Shown here: in pieces, positions 43,332-51,895 of the stretch
Layout: every line of letters starts with the position of its first letter
Position numbering within the stretch: position 1 is the first letter of the stretch
From: Nostoc mirabile CHAB5784
GTDB lineage: Bacteria > Cyanobacteriota > Cyanobacteriia > Cyanobacteriales > Nostocaceae
Direction: 5' to 3'
DNA length: 64,000 nucleotides
Assembly (NCBI RefSeq): GCF_020829645.1
Contig: NZ_JAIVFS010000006.1
Span: 62,001 to 126,000 of the forward strand
The notes under the pieces: generated by a model
The model's input: only the letters and a program-made list of their open reading frames with translations
Database searches by the model: none
What the model was told of the DNA's origin: nothing
Translations under genes and position numbers: made by a program

Positions 43332-43507
43332 AGAGGATGTTTGTAAAGTCTCAATTCATACTAGCCCTGGCGACTAAAAGTCGCGGCTACACAGACAAAA
43401 CCTGCCTCCGCAGGTTAAAAAACCTTAATTTTTTCTTAGTCCACGGAGGTGGACTTTGTTTGTGTAGTAGCGAATTCTATTCGCCCTATACTTTTAAAAC
43501 ATCCTCT
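43332..43507. mobile_element. MITE with AGAGGATGTTT ends, copy 2
   Basis: Ends AGAGGATGTTTGTAAAGT and ACTTTTAAAACATCCTCT match in 16 of 18 positions. Interior holds cctgcctccgcagg and ccacggaggtgg hairpins. Confidence 0.7.
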
Positions 43508-43524
43508 TAGAGAAGGCTTTACGC

Positions 43525-43628
43525 TGCGCTAGCGCCTGCCGTAGGATGTAGGATGCCCGAACGCGAATTTATTTATGTTGAGCAAAGTCGAAACACAGTG
43601 TCTCTTTTAGGAGAAAGGCTGTAGGGAT
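43525..43628. repeat. Inverted copy of the 7.7-kb repeat
   Basis: Shares cgaacgcgaatttat, gtcgaaacacagtgtctc and aggctgtagggat with the opposite strand of 7738-7830. Confidence 0.6.
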
Positions 43629-43862
43629 AACAACGCGCTGGCTCCCCTAAAAAAGGAGGGCAAAAACTGATCAAAGTCTTCCTTTTTAAGGGGGATTTTG
43701 AGGTATCTAAAAAGTTAGGAGGCTAAACGAGTAGTTTGAAAACACGCTCTACCCTTCAATCGTCAATTCTGTTTTTCCAATAATTATTCTCTATTTTGTG
43801 GCATAAATTTAGTGAATGCGAGTGATACGTATATAGCAGCATTGATCATTAGAGATTAACTT

Positions 43863-44831
43863 ATGAATAACTCCACCTATCAGCTTGACGATTCCGCTTT
43901 AATATTGCCGATTTCCCAATCAGCTCGCATAACTGCCCAGCAATTTGCTAACCAGCAGCCAAATTCTGAAAAAGCAGAGCAAGTTCGGCTGAATACGCTG
44001 GCTGTGTGGGTGGTGAATGACTACTTAGAAATGATGGATATTCCTACTGACCTCCAAGCTAGTGACAGCTGGAACCCCATCATGCGCCTCTGTGGGAATG
44101 TAGCTGACTTAGAAGTGCCCTCAATTGGTCGTCTGGAGTGTCGCCCTGTCCATCTGCATCAGCAGATGTGTTCCGTTCCTCCCGAAACTTGGGAAGAACG
44201 GGTGGGTTATTTAGTAGTTCAATTTGATGAATTACTCCAAGAAGCGAGGCTGCTTGGTTTTATCCCTAGTGTCGCAACTGAAACGCTGCCTTTAGCGCAA
44301 CTGCAACCATTGGAAGCGTTTATCGACCACCTAGGTCAACTGCGCCAATCCCCAGCTAGTCCACTGGTGAATTTAAGTCAATGGTTTACTGGTATATTTG
44401 AGACAGGTTGGCAGACTGTTGAATCGCTATGGAACGTACCGGAACTCAGACCAACTTATGCCTTTCGCAGTATTGACACTGTGCAACTAAATGCCCTTAA
44501 CCAACCAGAATCAATTACTAAACGTGCAAAACTGATTGACTTGGGTATTCAAATTCTCAACCAACCCGTGATGTTGATTGTGGAAATCAGTCCAGAAAAG
44601 AACCAGCAAACCAGTATTCATCTGCAATTGCACGCCACTGGGAATCAAATTTACTTGCCACCAGGAGTTCATCTCACCGTTTTGGATAGTTCGGGAACAG
44701 TATTTCTAAATGCTCAATCTAGAAAATTGGATAACTACATTCAGTTGCAGTTTCGTGGTGAACCTAGAGAGCAATTTAGCGTTAAGGTAGCTATAAATGA
44801 TACTAGCATTACCGAACATTTTAGGATTTAA
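43863..44831 (+). CDS. DUF1822 protein (right cassette)
   Basis: A 322-residue paralogue of the left-cassette DUF1822 protein. Shared motifs include KAEQVRLNTLAVWVVNDYLE, DSWNPIM, LECRPV, RVGYLVVQF and, near the end, GNQIYLPPGVHLTVLDSSG and YIQLQFRGEPREQFSVKVAI. It is the first gene of the plus-strand cassette; a tatata-containing stretch lies 25-35 bp before the ATG. The next gene is the CHAT-CHASE2 homologue. Function unknown. Confidence 0.88.
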   Translation: MNNSTYQLDDSALILPISQSARITAQQFANQQPNSEKAEQVRLNTLAVWVVNDYLEMMDIPTDLQASDSWNPIMRLCGNVADLEVPSIGRLECRPVHLHQQMCSVPPETWEERVGYLVVQFDELLQEARLLGFIPSVATETLPLAQLQPLEAFIDHLGQLRQSPASPLVNLSQWFTGIFETGWQTVESLWNVPELRPTYAFRSIDTVQLNALNQPESITKRAKLIDLGIQILNQPVMLIVEISPEKNQQTSIHLQLHATGNQIYLPPGVHLTVLDSSGTVFLNAQSRKLDNYIQLQFRGEPREQFSVKVAINDTSITEHFRI

Positions 44832-45002
44832 AACATCTAGCTATCTTCCCTCGTCGGTAACTTATTAAGTGGTAATTGGTTAATTAAAAATTAAAATCCA
44901 AGCCGGCTTTTAGGGTTTTAAAAAAAATCTGTAAATGCTTGTAGAGCTTGTTATAAGACATTAGAACAGGGCATGGTTTTGCACAGGGGGATAGCAACGG
45001 TC

Positions 45003-47333
45003 ATGAGTAAGTTAGTGGTTCTGAAATTCGGAGAGGGTAGTTTTGAGCAAGGGTTTGCTGTCACCCTCGAAATTGGTGAAGAACGCGAGCGTGCTACAAC
45101 AGAAATTACGGGGAAGCTACCTTCATTTCCCGAAATGCCGCTCTATTACAGTCATTGGCAGTCTAGTTATCGGCAAATAGGCAATCGTTATCGTCTCCAT
45201 GCTGACAAAATGCAGGTGACGAATGTATCTATGATTCAAGACTGCGAAAATGCTTCTCATATTTTGCGGGCACGCTTTAATACCTGGCTGCGAGCAGAAG
45301 AGTTTCGCCCTTTGAGGGAAAAGTGGTTAGAAAGATTGTCGTCCACGGAAGAAGTGCGGGTGATTTTGCAAACAGAAAATAGCCAATTACAGCTATTACC
45401 CTGGCATCTGTGGGACTTGTTAGAACGCTACCCCAAGGCTGAAATCGCCCTTTCTTCACCATCTTACGATCGCATTCAAAAACCACGCACCTTAAATCAA
45501 TTAGTCAACATTTTAGCGATTGTGGGCAATAGTCAGGGAATTGACACCCAGGCTGATCAAGCTTTACTACAACAGTGTAGTAATGCAGAGGTTACCTTTC
45601 TGGTAGAACCACAACGGAAGGAATTGACTGACCATCTTTGGGGAAAAAATTGGGATATTCTCTTTTTTGCTGGGCATAGTTCCAGTAACAAAAATGGAGA
45701 AAGCGGACGAATTTACCTGAATAAAACTGATAGCCTCAGCATTGGCGAGTTAAAGTATGCTCTAAGGAATGCCATTGAAAACGGCTTACAACTAGCTATA
45801 TTCAACTCCTGTGATGGATTGGGATTGGCGCGAGAACTGGCTGATTTGCAAATCCCTCAGATGATCATCATGCGTGAACCTGTCCCAGACCAGGTTGCCA
45901 AGGAGTTCTTAAAGTATTTTCTCGAAGCTTTTGCCAGTGGCGAGTCTTTATATCAAGCGGTACGCCAAGGGCGGGAACGGTTGCAAGGACTTGAGGATAA
46001 ATTTCCCTGTGCGACTTGGCTACCAATGATTTGCCAAAATCCAGCGCAAATCCCACCCACATGGGATGAATTAAGGTCTACAAAAACTGAAGATATACCA
46101 AATTTAGCTTTGTCTACCAGACACAGATTTACGACAACTTTGTTATCTAGTTTGGCGATTACAGCCTTCGTTTGTGGGGCGAGATTGCTGGGATTGCTGG
46201 AAAATCCAGAGATTCAAGCCTTTGACTTGATGATGCGTCAGCGCCCTGTGGAGGAAATTGATTCCCGATTGCTGGTAATCACAATTGACGATAACGATCT
46301 GGCAATTCAAAGAAAAAATAACGAGTCCTTAATTGGAGCTTCCATTTCCGAAAAATCTCTCAACAAACTCCTGGCAAAACTGGAGCAATACCAACCCCGG
46401 GCGATCGGCTTGGATATCTACCGTGATTTTAAGGCTAAAGAACCAGATTTAATTACTCGTCTTCAAAAAACTCAGAATTTGATTGGCGTATGTAAGGGGA
46501 GCGATGGCACAGTAAATATCCCAGGCAATGAGCCGCCGCCAGAAATCCCCAAAACAAATCTGGGATTCAGTGACTTTATTCATGATCGTGATGGAGTTAT
46601 CCGTCGGCATATCCTGTTCATGAACCAAGAGGCGACATCGTTGTGTCCTGCTCCCTTGGCGTTCAGTCTACAACTGGCCTCTCTCTATCTGCGCCCTTCA
46701 GGAATCGAACCAAAGTTCACATCTCAAGGGAATTTGCAGCTAGGTAAAACTATTTTTCCGAACCTGAAATCTCGTACAGGCGGCTATCAAAATATTGATG
46801 CTAATGGCGGTCAAATCTTACTCAATTACCGTTCCCCAAAACAAATAGCCGAACAGGTGAAGCTAACCCAATTTTTATCTAGTCCCATTAACCCCAGTGC
46901 TATCAAAGATAAAATTGTTTTGATTGGTGTGGTGGCAAAGGGGGATTCTCCAGACACCTGGCCTACGCCCTATGGCGTTCCTTTAGATGAGCAAATGCCA
47001 GGAGTGTTAGTACAAGCCCAGATGGTCAGTCAAATCCTCAGCGCAGTCCAGGATGGGCGGCCGTTGCTGCGGGTTTGGTCACTGTGGGCTGAGGTAGTAT
47101 GGATTTGGGGGTGGTCTTTGGTCGGGGGAGTCCTGGCTTGGCGAAAGCTTTCGTCCCCTTGGTTGGCATTGGTAGTCAGTATTACCTCTAGTGTTCTATA
47201 TTTAGTTTGTTTCGGTCTATTAATTTCGGGTGCTTGGGTGCCTTTTGTACCTTCGGCTTTGTCGTTGGTTATCACGGTTGGCTTGATGTCAATTTATACA
47301 ACAACAAAAGTTCGGGTGGCTAGTGGGGAATAG
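45003..47333 (+). CDS. CHAT-CHASE2 membrane sensor-protease (right cassette)
   Basis: A 776-residue paralogue of the left copy. MSKLVVLKFGEGSFEQGFAV at the start matches MGKLVVLK of the left copy, so the ATG at 45003 is preferred to 44973. CHAT dyad: His225 (FFAGHS) and Cys270 (FNSCDGLG), both intact. CHASE2 domain from about 390 (IQAFDLMMRQRP, AIGLDIYRDF, KDKIVLIGVV) then three C-terminal membrane helices. Both copies keep GLQLAIFNSCDGLGLAREL identical. Same order and neighbours as the left cassette. Confidence 0.88.
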   Translation: MSKLVVLKFGEGSFEQGFAVTLEIGEERERATTEITGKLPSFPEMPLYYSHWQSSYRQIGNRYRLHADKMQVTNVSMIQDCENASHILRARFNTWLRAEEFRPLREKWLERLSSTEEVRVILQTENSQLQLLPWHLWDLLERYPKAEIALSSPSYDRIQKPRTLNQLVNILAIVGNSQGIDTQADQALLQQCSNAEVTFLVEPQRKELTDHLWGKNWDILFFAGHSSSNKNGESGRIYLNKTDSLSIGELKYALRNAIENGLQLAIFNSCDGLGLARELADLQIPQMIIMREPVPDQVAKEFLKYFLEAFASGESLYQAVRQGRERLQGLEDKFPCATWLPMICQNPAQIPPTWDELRSTKTEDIPNLALSTRHRFTTTLLSSLAITAFVCGARLLGLLENPEIQAFDLMMRQRPVEEIDSRLLVITIDDNDLAIQRKNNESLIGASISEKSLNKLLAKLEQYQPRAIGLDIYRDFKAKEPDLITRLQKTQNLIGVCKGSDGTVNIPGNEPPPEIPKTNLGFSDFIHDRDGVIRRHILFMNQEATSLCPAPLAFSLQLASLYLRPSGIEPKFTSQGNLQLGKTIFPNLKSRTGGYQNIDANGGQILLNYRSPKQIAEQVKLTQFLSSPINPSAIKDKIVLIGVVAKGDSPDTWPTPYGVPLDEQMPGVLVQAQMVSQILSAVQDGRPLLRVWSLWAEVVWIWGWSLVGGVLAWRKLSSPWLALVVSITSSVLYLVCFGLLISGAWVPFVPSALSLVITVGLMSIYTTTKVRVASGE

Positions 47334-47507
47334 AGGGAGCAGGGGGAGAAGAATCTGATAATTGTATTGGACAAAAGAATTTAGATAATATAATTTTTAA
47401 TTTAATTTTTGGAGTTAAATAGGGAATGGGGGAAGGATTTTTTTATTAAATTTATAGATAACCAGCAGATAAATCTACAAGGTTCGCATACTTAAGGGAA
47501 GGTTTTT

Positions 47508-48341
47508 ATGAAGTCACATTCACAACCGATAAAACTGTTTTTAGTAGTAGCTTTAAGCTGCACCAGTTTACTAGTTAGCCTGACTCCAGTACTGGCAAAA
47601 CCAACTCTTGGTTCTTCATCTAGCGCTCGCTCTGGTGCTAAAACGAACCTTGCTCAAGGCACAATCTTTAATCAACCCCCACTTCCACCTGGCTCCCCTC
47701 CTGGAGGTCGCCTTCGTGGTGGAGCGAGGCGCGGGGGTGAATGTGAAGTTAGTAAAATTGACCTGACTGCTTTAGTACACTTTACTGAGGGAGCTAACTC
47801 AGTGATCAATGTCTGGGGACAGACAACGGTAGAACGCCCAAGCTGGTTTTTTTATGTGCCATATACCAAAGATTTACCCTATGAAGTTGAATTTGTGCTG
47901 AAAGAAGATGCGGACTCTAACGACTCTAACGACTCTAACGAGATTTACCACAAAGCGATCGCTCTACCAGATAAACCAGGAATCATCCGCGTTTCTTTGC
48001 CTAGCACTGCTCCTCCCTTGGCGCTAGACAAACAATATCGCTGGTTTTTCCTTATTAACTGTGACAAGCAAAAGAAATATCCTCCGACTTTTGTCGAAGG
48101 GGTAATACAAAGAGTCGAACTCAATCCAGCCGCAGTCAAAGAGCTACAAACGACAGAACTTCTAAGGCGCTATACTATCTATGCCCAAAACGGGATATGG
48201 TACGACGCACTGACGGCACTGGCTCAACTGCGTCAGAAAAATCCTAAAGATGCGGCACTGCAAGCAGAGTGGCAGAATTTGTTAGGCAGCATCCGCTTAG
48301 ATGATATTGCAGCAGAACCGATTGTTTCGGAAAAACCTTAG
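47508..48341 (+). CDS. DUF928 exported protein (right cassette)
   Basis: A 277-residue paralogue of the left DUF928 protein. Signal peptide with cleavage near VLAKP; then FNQPPLPPGSPPGGRLRGGA, a Pro/Gly-rich linker; DUF928 domain with IDLTALVHFTEGANSVI, PSWFFYVPYTKDL and KQYRWFFLINC. A DSNDSNDSN micro-repeat (near residue 137) is unique to this copy. The C-terminal helix pair NGIWYDALTALAQLRQKNP is TPR-like. The TAG stop at 48339-48341 is shared with the end of a MITE. It follows the CHAT-CHASE2 gene by 174 bp. Confidence 0.87.
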   Translation: MKSHSQPIKLFLVVALSCTSLLVSLTPVLAKPTLGSSSSARSGAKTNLAQGTIFNQPPLPPGSPPGGRLRGGARRGGECEVSKIDLTALVHFTEGANSVINVWGQTTVERPSWFFYVPYTKDLPYEVEFVLKEDADSNDSNDSNEIYHKAIALPDKPGIIRVSLPSTAPPLALDKQYRWFFLINCDKQKKYPPTFVEGVIQRVELNPAAVKELQTTELLRRYTIYAQNGIWYDALTALAQLRQKNPKDAALQAEWQNLLGSIRLDDIAAEPIVSEKP

Positions 48342-48506
48342 AAGATGTTTGAAAAGTCGCAAAGTATACTATAAACCGTGCTTCCATTCCTCTCCCCGAA
48401 AGGTCGAGAGGCTTTGAAACCCCCATTCCCTTCTAGGGAAGGCTTGTTCGGAGGGTTAGGTTTCTGAGGCTTAGATGTTAGCAATAATACTTTTCAAACA
48501 ATCTCT
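48340..48506. mobile_element. MITE with AGAAGATGTTTGAAAAGT end, copy 3
   Basis: Ends match the AGAGGATGTTT family in inverted orientation (15 of 18). It begins on the last two bases of the DUF928 stop codon. Confidence 0.6.
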
Positions 48507-48508
48507 AA

Positions 48509-48652
48509 TATCATGTCCGCTTGATTGCTTATTAAACCCGAAGAACCCCACCCCGACAATCGTCGCTTTGTCTCCCCTCCCCGCAAGCGGGGAGGGATTG
48601 GGGGTGGGGTGTAATGACTGTGGTTAGCATAACTAATTATGCGGACATGATA
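48509..48652. mobile_element. MITE with TATCATGTCCGC ends, copy 2
   Basis: Same ends and interior as 30652-30786 but inverted (tatcatgtccgcttgattgc at the left). Directly abuts the previous element. Confidence 0.75.
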
Positions 48653-48697
48653 TAAGGGGTTGGGGGTGAGGTTTTGTACTTTATTAAATCCGCGTTC

Positions 48698-49849
48698 CTA
48701 ATCTTCTTTTTGCAAGATATCATCATCAATCCGTCGCTCCCGATTAACATCGGGGTTTTCTGCTGTCCAATTATCATCTGCTCTAGGAGATTCAGGAACT
48801 ATCACAAGCTCAGTCTCTTTTGTATGGTTATTCCCCCATTCATCCAAAACATCTTTTATCAGTACTTCTTGCAACCAAATCTTAGCGACAACAGTCAGGG
48901 GTAGTGCCAGAAATAATCCTAAAAAGCCAAAGAAAGTGACGAAAAATAGTTGGGCAATTAAGGTTACGGCTGGCAGCAACGAAACTTGCTGTGCCATTAC
49001 AATTGGCGTGATGAAATTACTCTCAACCTGTTGAATAACAAAGTAGAGAATTAAGACAGCGATAACTTTCCAAGGATCATCCAACAGTGCGATCGCCATT
49101 GCTGGTATTACACTAATTGTCGGCCCCAGATTAGGAATCAAGTTCAAAAATCCTGCTAAAATCGCTAAAGCCAATGCTGCCTTTATACCCAAAATTGATA
49201 AGCCAATCAGACTCATCAGCGCTACTACAAACATGGCAATGAAAGCGCCTGTAATCCATCCCTCCAAAGAGACTTCGCACTTATCTAAAATCCCATCTAC
49301 CCGCCGCCGATAAAATGAAGGGAAAAGCCGCACAAAGACTTTGCGGTAAGCCACGGGATCGGCTAACATCATTCCTGTTAAAACCAACACTAGCAAAATC
49401 TTGAGGACGGCTTCCAAAGAGCCAGATACAAAGGCGAAGGAGTTTCCCAGTACCCGATTAACGAAGGGCTGTGCTTGTTGGATGAGGCTGTTGATATCTG
49501 GGATGTAAGGAACCAACTGGTTAGGAATACGAGTTCTCAGGGCGTCAAGCCAACTATTAAAGCGCCCAAACCCTTTAGGAACCTGATAGGTTAGTTCTTG
49601 AAATTGCTGTGCAAATGGTGGCACAATTAGCCAGAAAAAACCCACGACACCTGCAAAAAAGATAGCTACTGCCAGGAGGACGGCGAATCCACGCCTCATG
49701 CCAAAGCGTTGGAAGCGTTTCGCTAGCCGATTTAAGGTGGTGGCTAACACAACTGCGGCAAACATGAGCAAAAGTACTTCCCGAATTTGCCACAGGATGT
49801 ATAAAGAAAGAACTATGGCGATTAAGCCGATCCATTGACCGAGGTTCAC
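48698..49849 (-). CDS. AI-2E (PerM) family transporter
   Basis: A 383-residue membrane protein of the AI-2E/PerM family. The N-terminal helix pair (LIAIVLSLYILWQIREVLLL, FAAVVLATTLNRLAKRF) and the conserved late segment FLNLIPNLGPTISVIPAMAIAL are typical, with about eight membrane helices. The C-terminal 50 residues are hydrophilic and acidic. Relatives export the AI-2 signal or act as Na+/H+ antiporters; the substrate here is open. It is a single gene, and several cyanobacterial genomes carry multiple copies. Confidence 0.9.
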   Translation of the reverse strand: MNLGQWIGLIAIVLSLYILWQIREVLLLMFAAVVLATTLNRLAKRFQRFGMRRGFAVLLAVAIFFAGVVGFFWLIVPPFAQQFQELTYQVPKGFGRFNSWLDALRTRIPNQLVPYIPDINSLIQQAQPFVNRVLGNSFAFVSGSLEAVLKILLVLVLTGMMLADPVAYRKVFVRLFPSFYRRRVDGILDKCEVSLEGWITGAFIAMFVVALMSLIGLSILGIKAALALAILAGFLNLIPNLGPTISVIPAMAIALLDDPWKVIAVLILYFVIQQVESNFITPIVMAQQVSLLPAVTLIAQLFFVTFFGFLGLFLALPLTVVAKIWLQEVLIKDVLDEWGNNHTKETELVIVPESPRADDNWTAENPDVNRERRIDDDILQKED

Positions 49850-49939
49850 AGGCTGACTCCCAACGGTTGGCGAGATGCAATTTTATTGTAATTTAGCTAG
49901 GTTAACTGATTTTAGGAACTTGTGCGTGGATGGCTTGAG

Positions 49940-50131
49940 TTAATTTTGTTTCTGTGCTTGGAATCGCCACAGTAGCGCGATCGCTATAATCACAATTGGC
50001 AACAATACTATAATTAGCGCGTTGGTTGCTGTCGCCGGAATTGATAGACTTGGCCCTGCATATTTAATTAATACTGATAACAAAGCCGAGAGTAAAAGCA
50101 GTTTCAGAACAAATCCTAGTTGATTTTGCAT
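49940..50131 (-). CDS. Small two-helix membrane protein
   Basis: A 63-residue protein starting MQNQLGFVLKLLLLSALLSV, with a second helix ATATNALIIVLLPIVIIAIA and a hydrophilic tail (WRFQAQKQN). A frame beginning at 50236 is longer but its first 35 residues lack membrane or family character, so the inner ATG is preferred. No function can be given. It lies 90 bp upstream of the AI-2E gene on the same strand and could be co-transcribed. Confidence 0.5.
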   Translation of the reverse strand: MQNQLGFVLKLLLLSALLSVLIKYAGPSLSIPATATNALIIVLLPIVIIAIALLWRFQAQKQN

Positions 50132-50397
50132 AAAAGTATGGCATACAAATTTTTGTGGTACACACGAAGCGCTGTACCGCCCAGTTTCTACAATAAACCT
50201 ACAGATACAGATGCGCCGTGTGCGACTTTCTTTCAAACCTAACCCCCAGCCCCTTCCCTAGCAGGGAAGGGGAGCAAGCATCAAAGCCTCTCGACCTTTC
50301 GGGGAGAGGAATGGAAACGGAGTTTCAAGAAGAAGTTGCACATCGCGTTACAGATACAATCCTTTCCAACTTTCTTTGGGAAATGCCTTTGCTTTAT

Positions 50398-50958
50398 TTA
50401 CGTCAAACTCAACCAGCCAAAAACTTGTTCTACAGTCAGTTCCAACTCGATACCCTCCAGGATGGGTAATTTATCAGCACCTTCGTATAATTCCAGCCGC
50501 TGTCCAGGAAAAATCCCTAGCACACTTTCGTCTTCCGGGTTGATTAACCAGCCTAGTTCAGTACCATTGCGCGAACAATGCAATAATTTACTCAACACTT
50601 TTGTAAACTTTTGGTCTGGGGAAAGAATCTCAATTGCCCAGTCGGGATGAATTTCAAAGCGATTAGCAATTCTGCCAGTAGAAGTTTTAGGAATTCTGTC
50701 CCAGCGAAACACAGACACATCAGGGACGATAGAAGCACTGCCAAAGGTACAACGCAGTTCGGGCAAAGCCAAAGCAGTTTTTTGCCTTTCGGTTATCTGA
50801 TTGATGACATGACAAGATTCGCTCCGCAGTAGGCTATGTTCACCTTGAGGCATGGGTTTTTGAATGATTTCCCCCTTGATAAAATCTGATGCTGGTTCAG
50901 TTTCTGGCAGTTTGAGGAACTCGTCTAAAGTTAGTTGGGGTTGAATTGCGATCGCCAT
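50398..50958 (-). CDS. Uma2-family endonuclease-like protein
   Basis: A 186-residue Uma2/DUF820 protein. The ATG at 50958 (MAIAIQPQLTLDEFLKLPET) is chosen since the family normally begins near the LTLDEFL motif. The PD-(D/E)XK pattern is seen as SIVPDVSVFRW and HPDWAIEILSPDQ, followed by GTELGWLINPEDESVLGIF. Neighbour of another Uma2 gene on the same strand, separated by repeat DNA. Confidence 0.88.
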   Translation of the reverse strand: MAIAIQPQLTLDEFLKLPETEPASDFIKGEIIQKPMPQGEHSLLRSESCHVINQITERQKTALALPELRCTFGSASIVPDVSVFRWDRIPKTSTGRIANRFEIHPDWAIEILSPDQKFTKVLSKLLHCSRNGTELGWLINPEDESVLGIFPGQRLELYEGADKLPILEGIELELTVEQVFGWLSLT

Positions 50959-51082
50959 AAGCAAATAGTATAGAGGGGATGGTTTTATTATCGGCGTTAG
51001 CGATCGCCTACGGGTAAGCAAGCTATGACAGGCAATGCTATTTCATTCTCATGTAGGCCACCTCAGAATGAATTCTGAGTCT

Positions 51083-51180
51083 AATAGCTAAAGTCGTCTA
51101 AAGACGACTGAGAAAAGATTATAGTCCGTTTTAACGGACTTTAGCTATGAGCCGCGGAACTTCAGTTCTGGGCGGTTTCT
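51083..51180. repeat. Paired hairpins of a dispersed repeat
   Basis: Two clean stems, agtcgtctaaagacgact and agtccgttttaacggact, plus ggaacttcagttct. The same theme (ctttagtctac..., gaactttagttcg) occurs inside the element at 24905-25099. Confidence 0.6.
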
Positions 51181-51220
51181 GTCTAGAACGAAATAGCCCT
51201 GCTATGATAGGTGCTAAAAA

Positions 51221-51781
51221 TTATATTTTTGGGAAACCTACGAGGCGATGAACTTGGACTGATACATCACCAAAGGCTAGGGGGACAATAGTACCTGTGG
51301 TTAATGTCAGTTCAGTTGTGTATTGCCCATTTTTTAAGTCTCGAAATACTTGCAACTGAGAATTTTTGAGATTGACAACCCAATATTCAGCAATGCCTGC
51401 TTCTGCATAGATGTCTTTTTTATCACCTAAGTCTTTGCTCAAGGTGGACTGAGAAAATTCGATAATCCAGAAAATATCTTCAGGGTAAGGGTGATGTTCT
51501 AAGTAGACCTCGCCTAGAGGTTTGACAATCGCCACATCGGGGACGAGTTCTGAGTCGTTGGGTAGGGTGATGGGTTTGGCATCGCGGATTTTTGCGCGTT
51601 CACCAAGCAGTGTGCGGAGATAATCAGCTGCTTCGGTATTGTAGTAGGCATGGGGTTCTCGTTCTGGGGGCATAACTATGAGGTCGCCGCGCAATAGTTC
51701 AATGGGTTGGTCATCAAAAATCCCTGCTTCTATTGCTCGGTGATAGCGTTCAATTGTCCATTTATAGGTAGTTACCGTCAT
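51221..51781 (-). CDS. Uma2-family endonuclease-like protein
   Basis: A 186-residue Uma2/DUF820 protein. The start MTVTTYKWTIERYHRAIEAG differs from the 50.4-kb copy and belongs to the subgroup with an IERYH helix. Active-site pattern: ELVPDVAIVKP (Asp) and IFWIIEFSQSTLSKDLGDKK (Glu, Lys), then GIAEYWVVNLKNSQLQVF. All expected residues are present. Function in vivo unknown. Confidence 0.88.
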   Translation of the reverse strand: MTVTTYKWTIERYHRAIEAGIFDDQPIELLRGDLIVMPPEREPHAYYNTEAADYLRTLLGERAKIRDAKPITLPNDSELVPDVAIVKPLGEVYLEHHPYPEDIFWIIEFSQSTLSKDLGDKKDIYAEAGIAEYWVVNLKNSQLQVFRDLKNGQYTTELTLTTGTIVPLAFGDVSVQVHRLVGFPKI

Positions 51782-51874
51782 AGCCGCCTTTTTTCTACCG
51801 CTTCGACAATAGCTTTAGTTTGATTTTAGTTGATTGCTAAGTGACAAACATTTTTGCCTTGCCACGCTACTGAC

Positions 51875-51895
51875 TAATTACGAATTACGAATTAC
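51875..51895. repeat. STRR AATTCGT forming the end of the NACHT gene
   Basis: Three heptamers on the minus strand; the NACHT gene ends inside with Asn-Ser-TAA. Confidence 0.8.
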
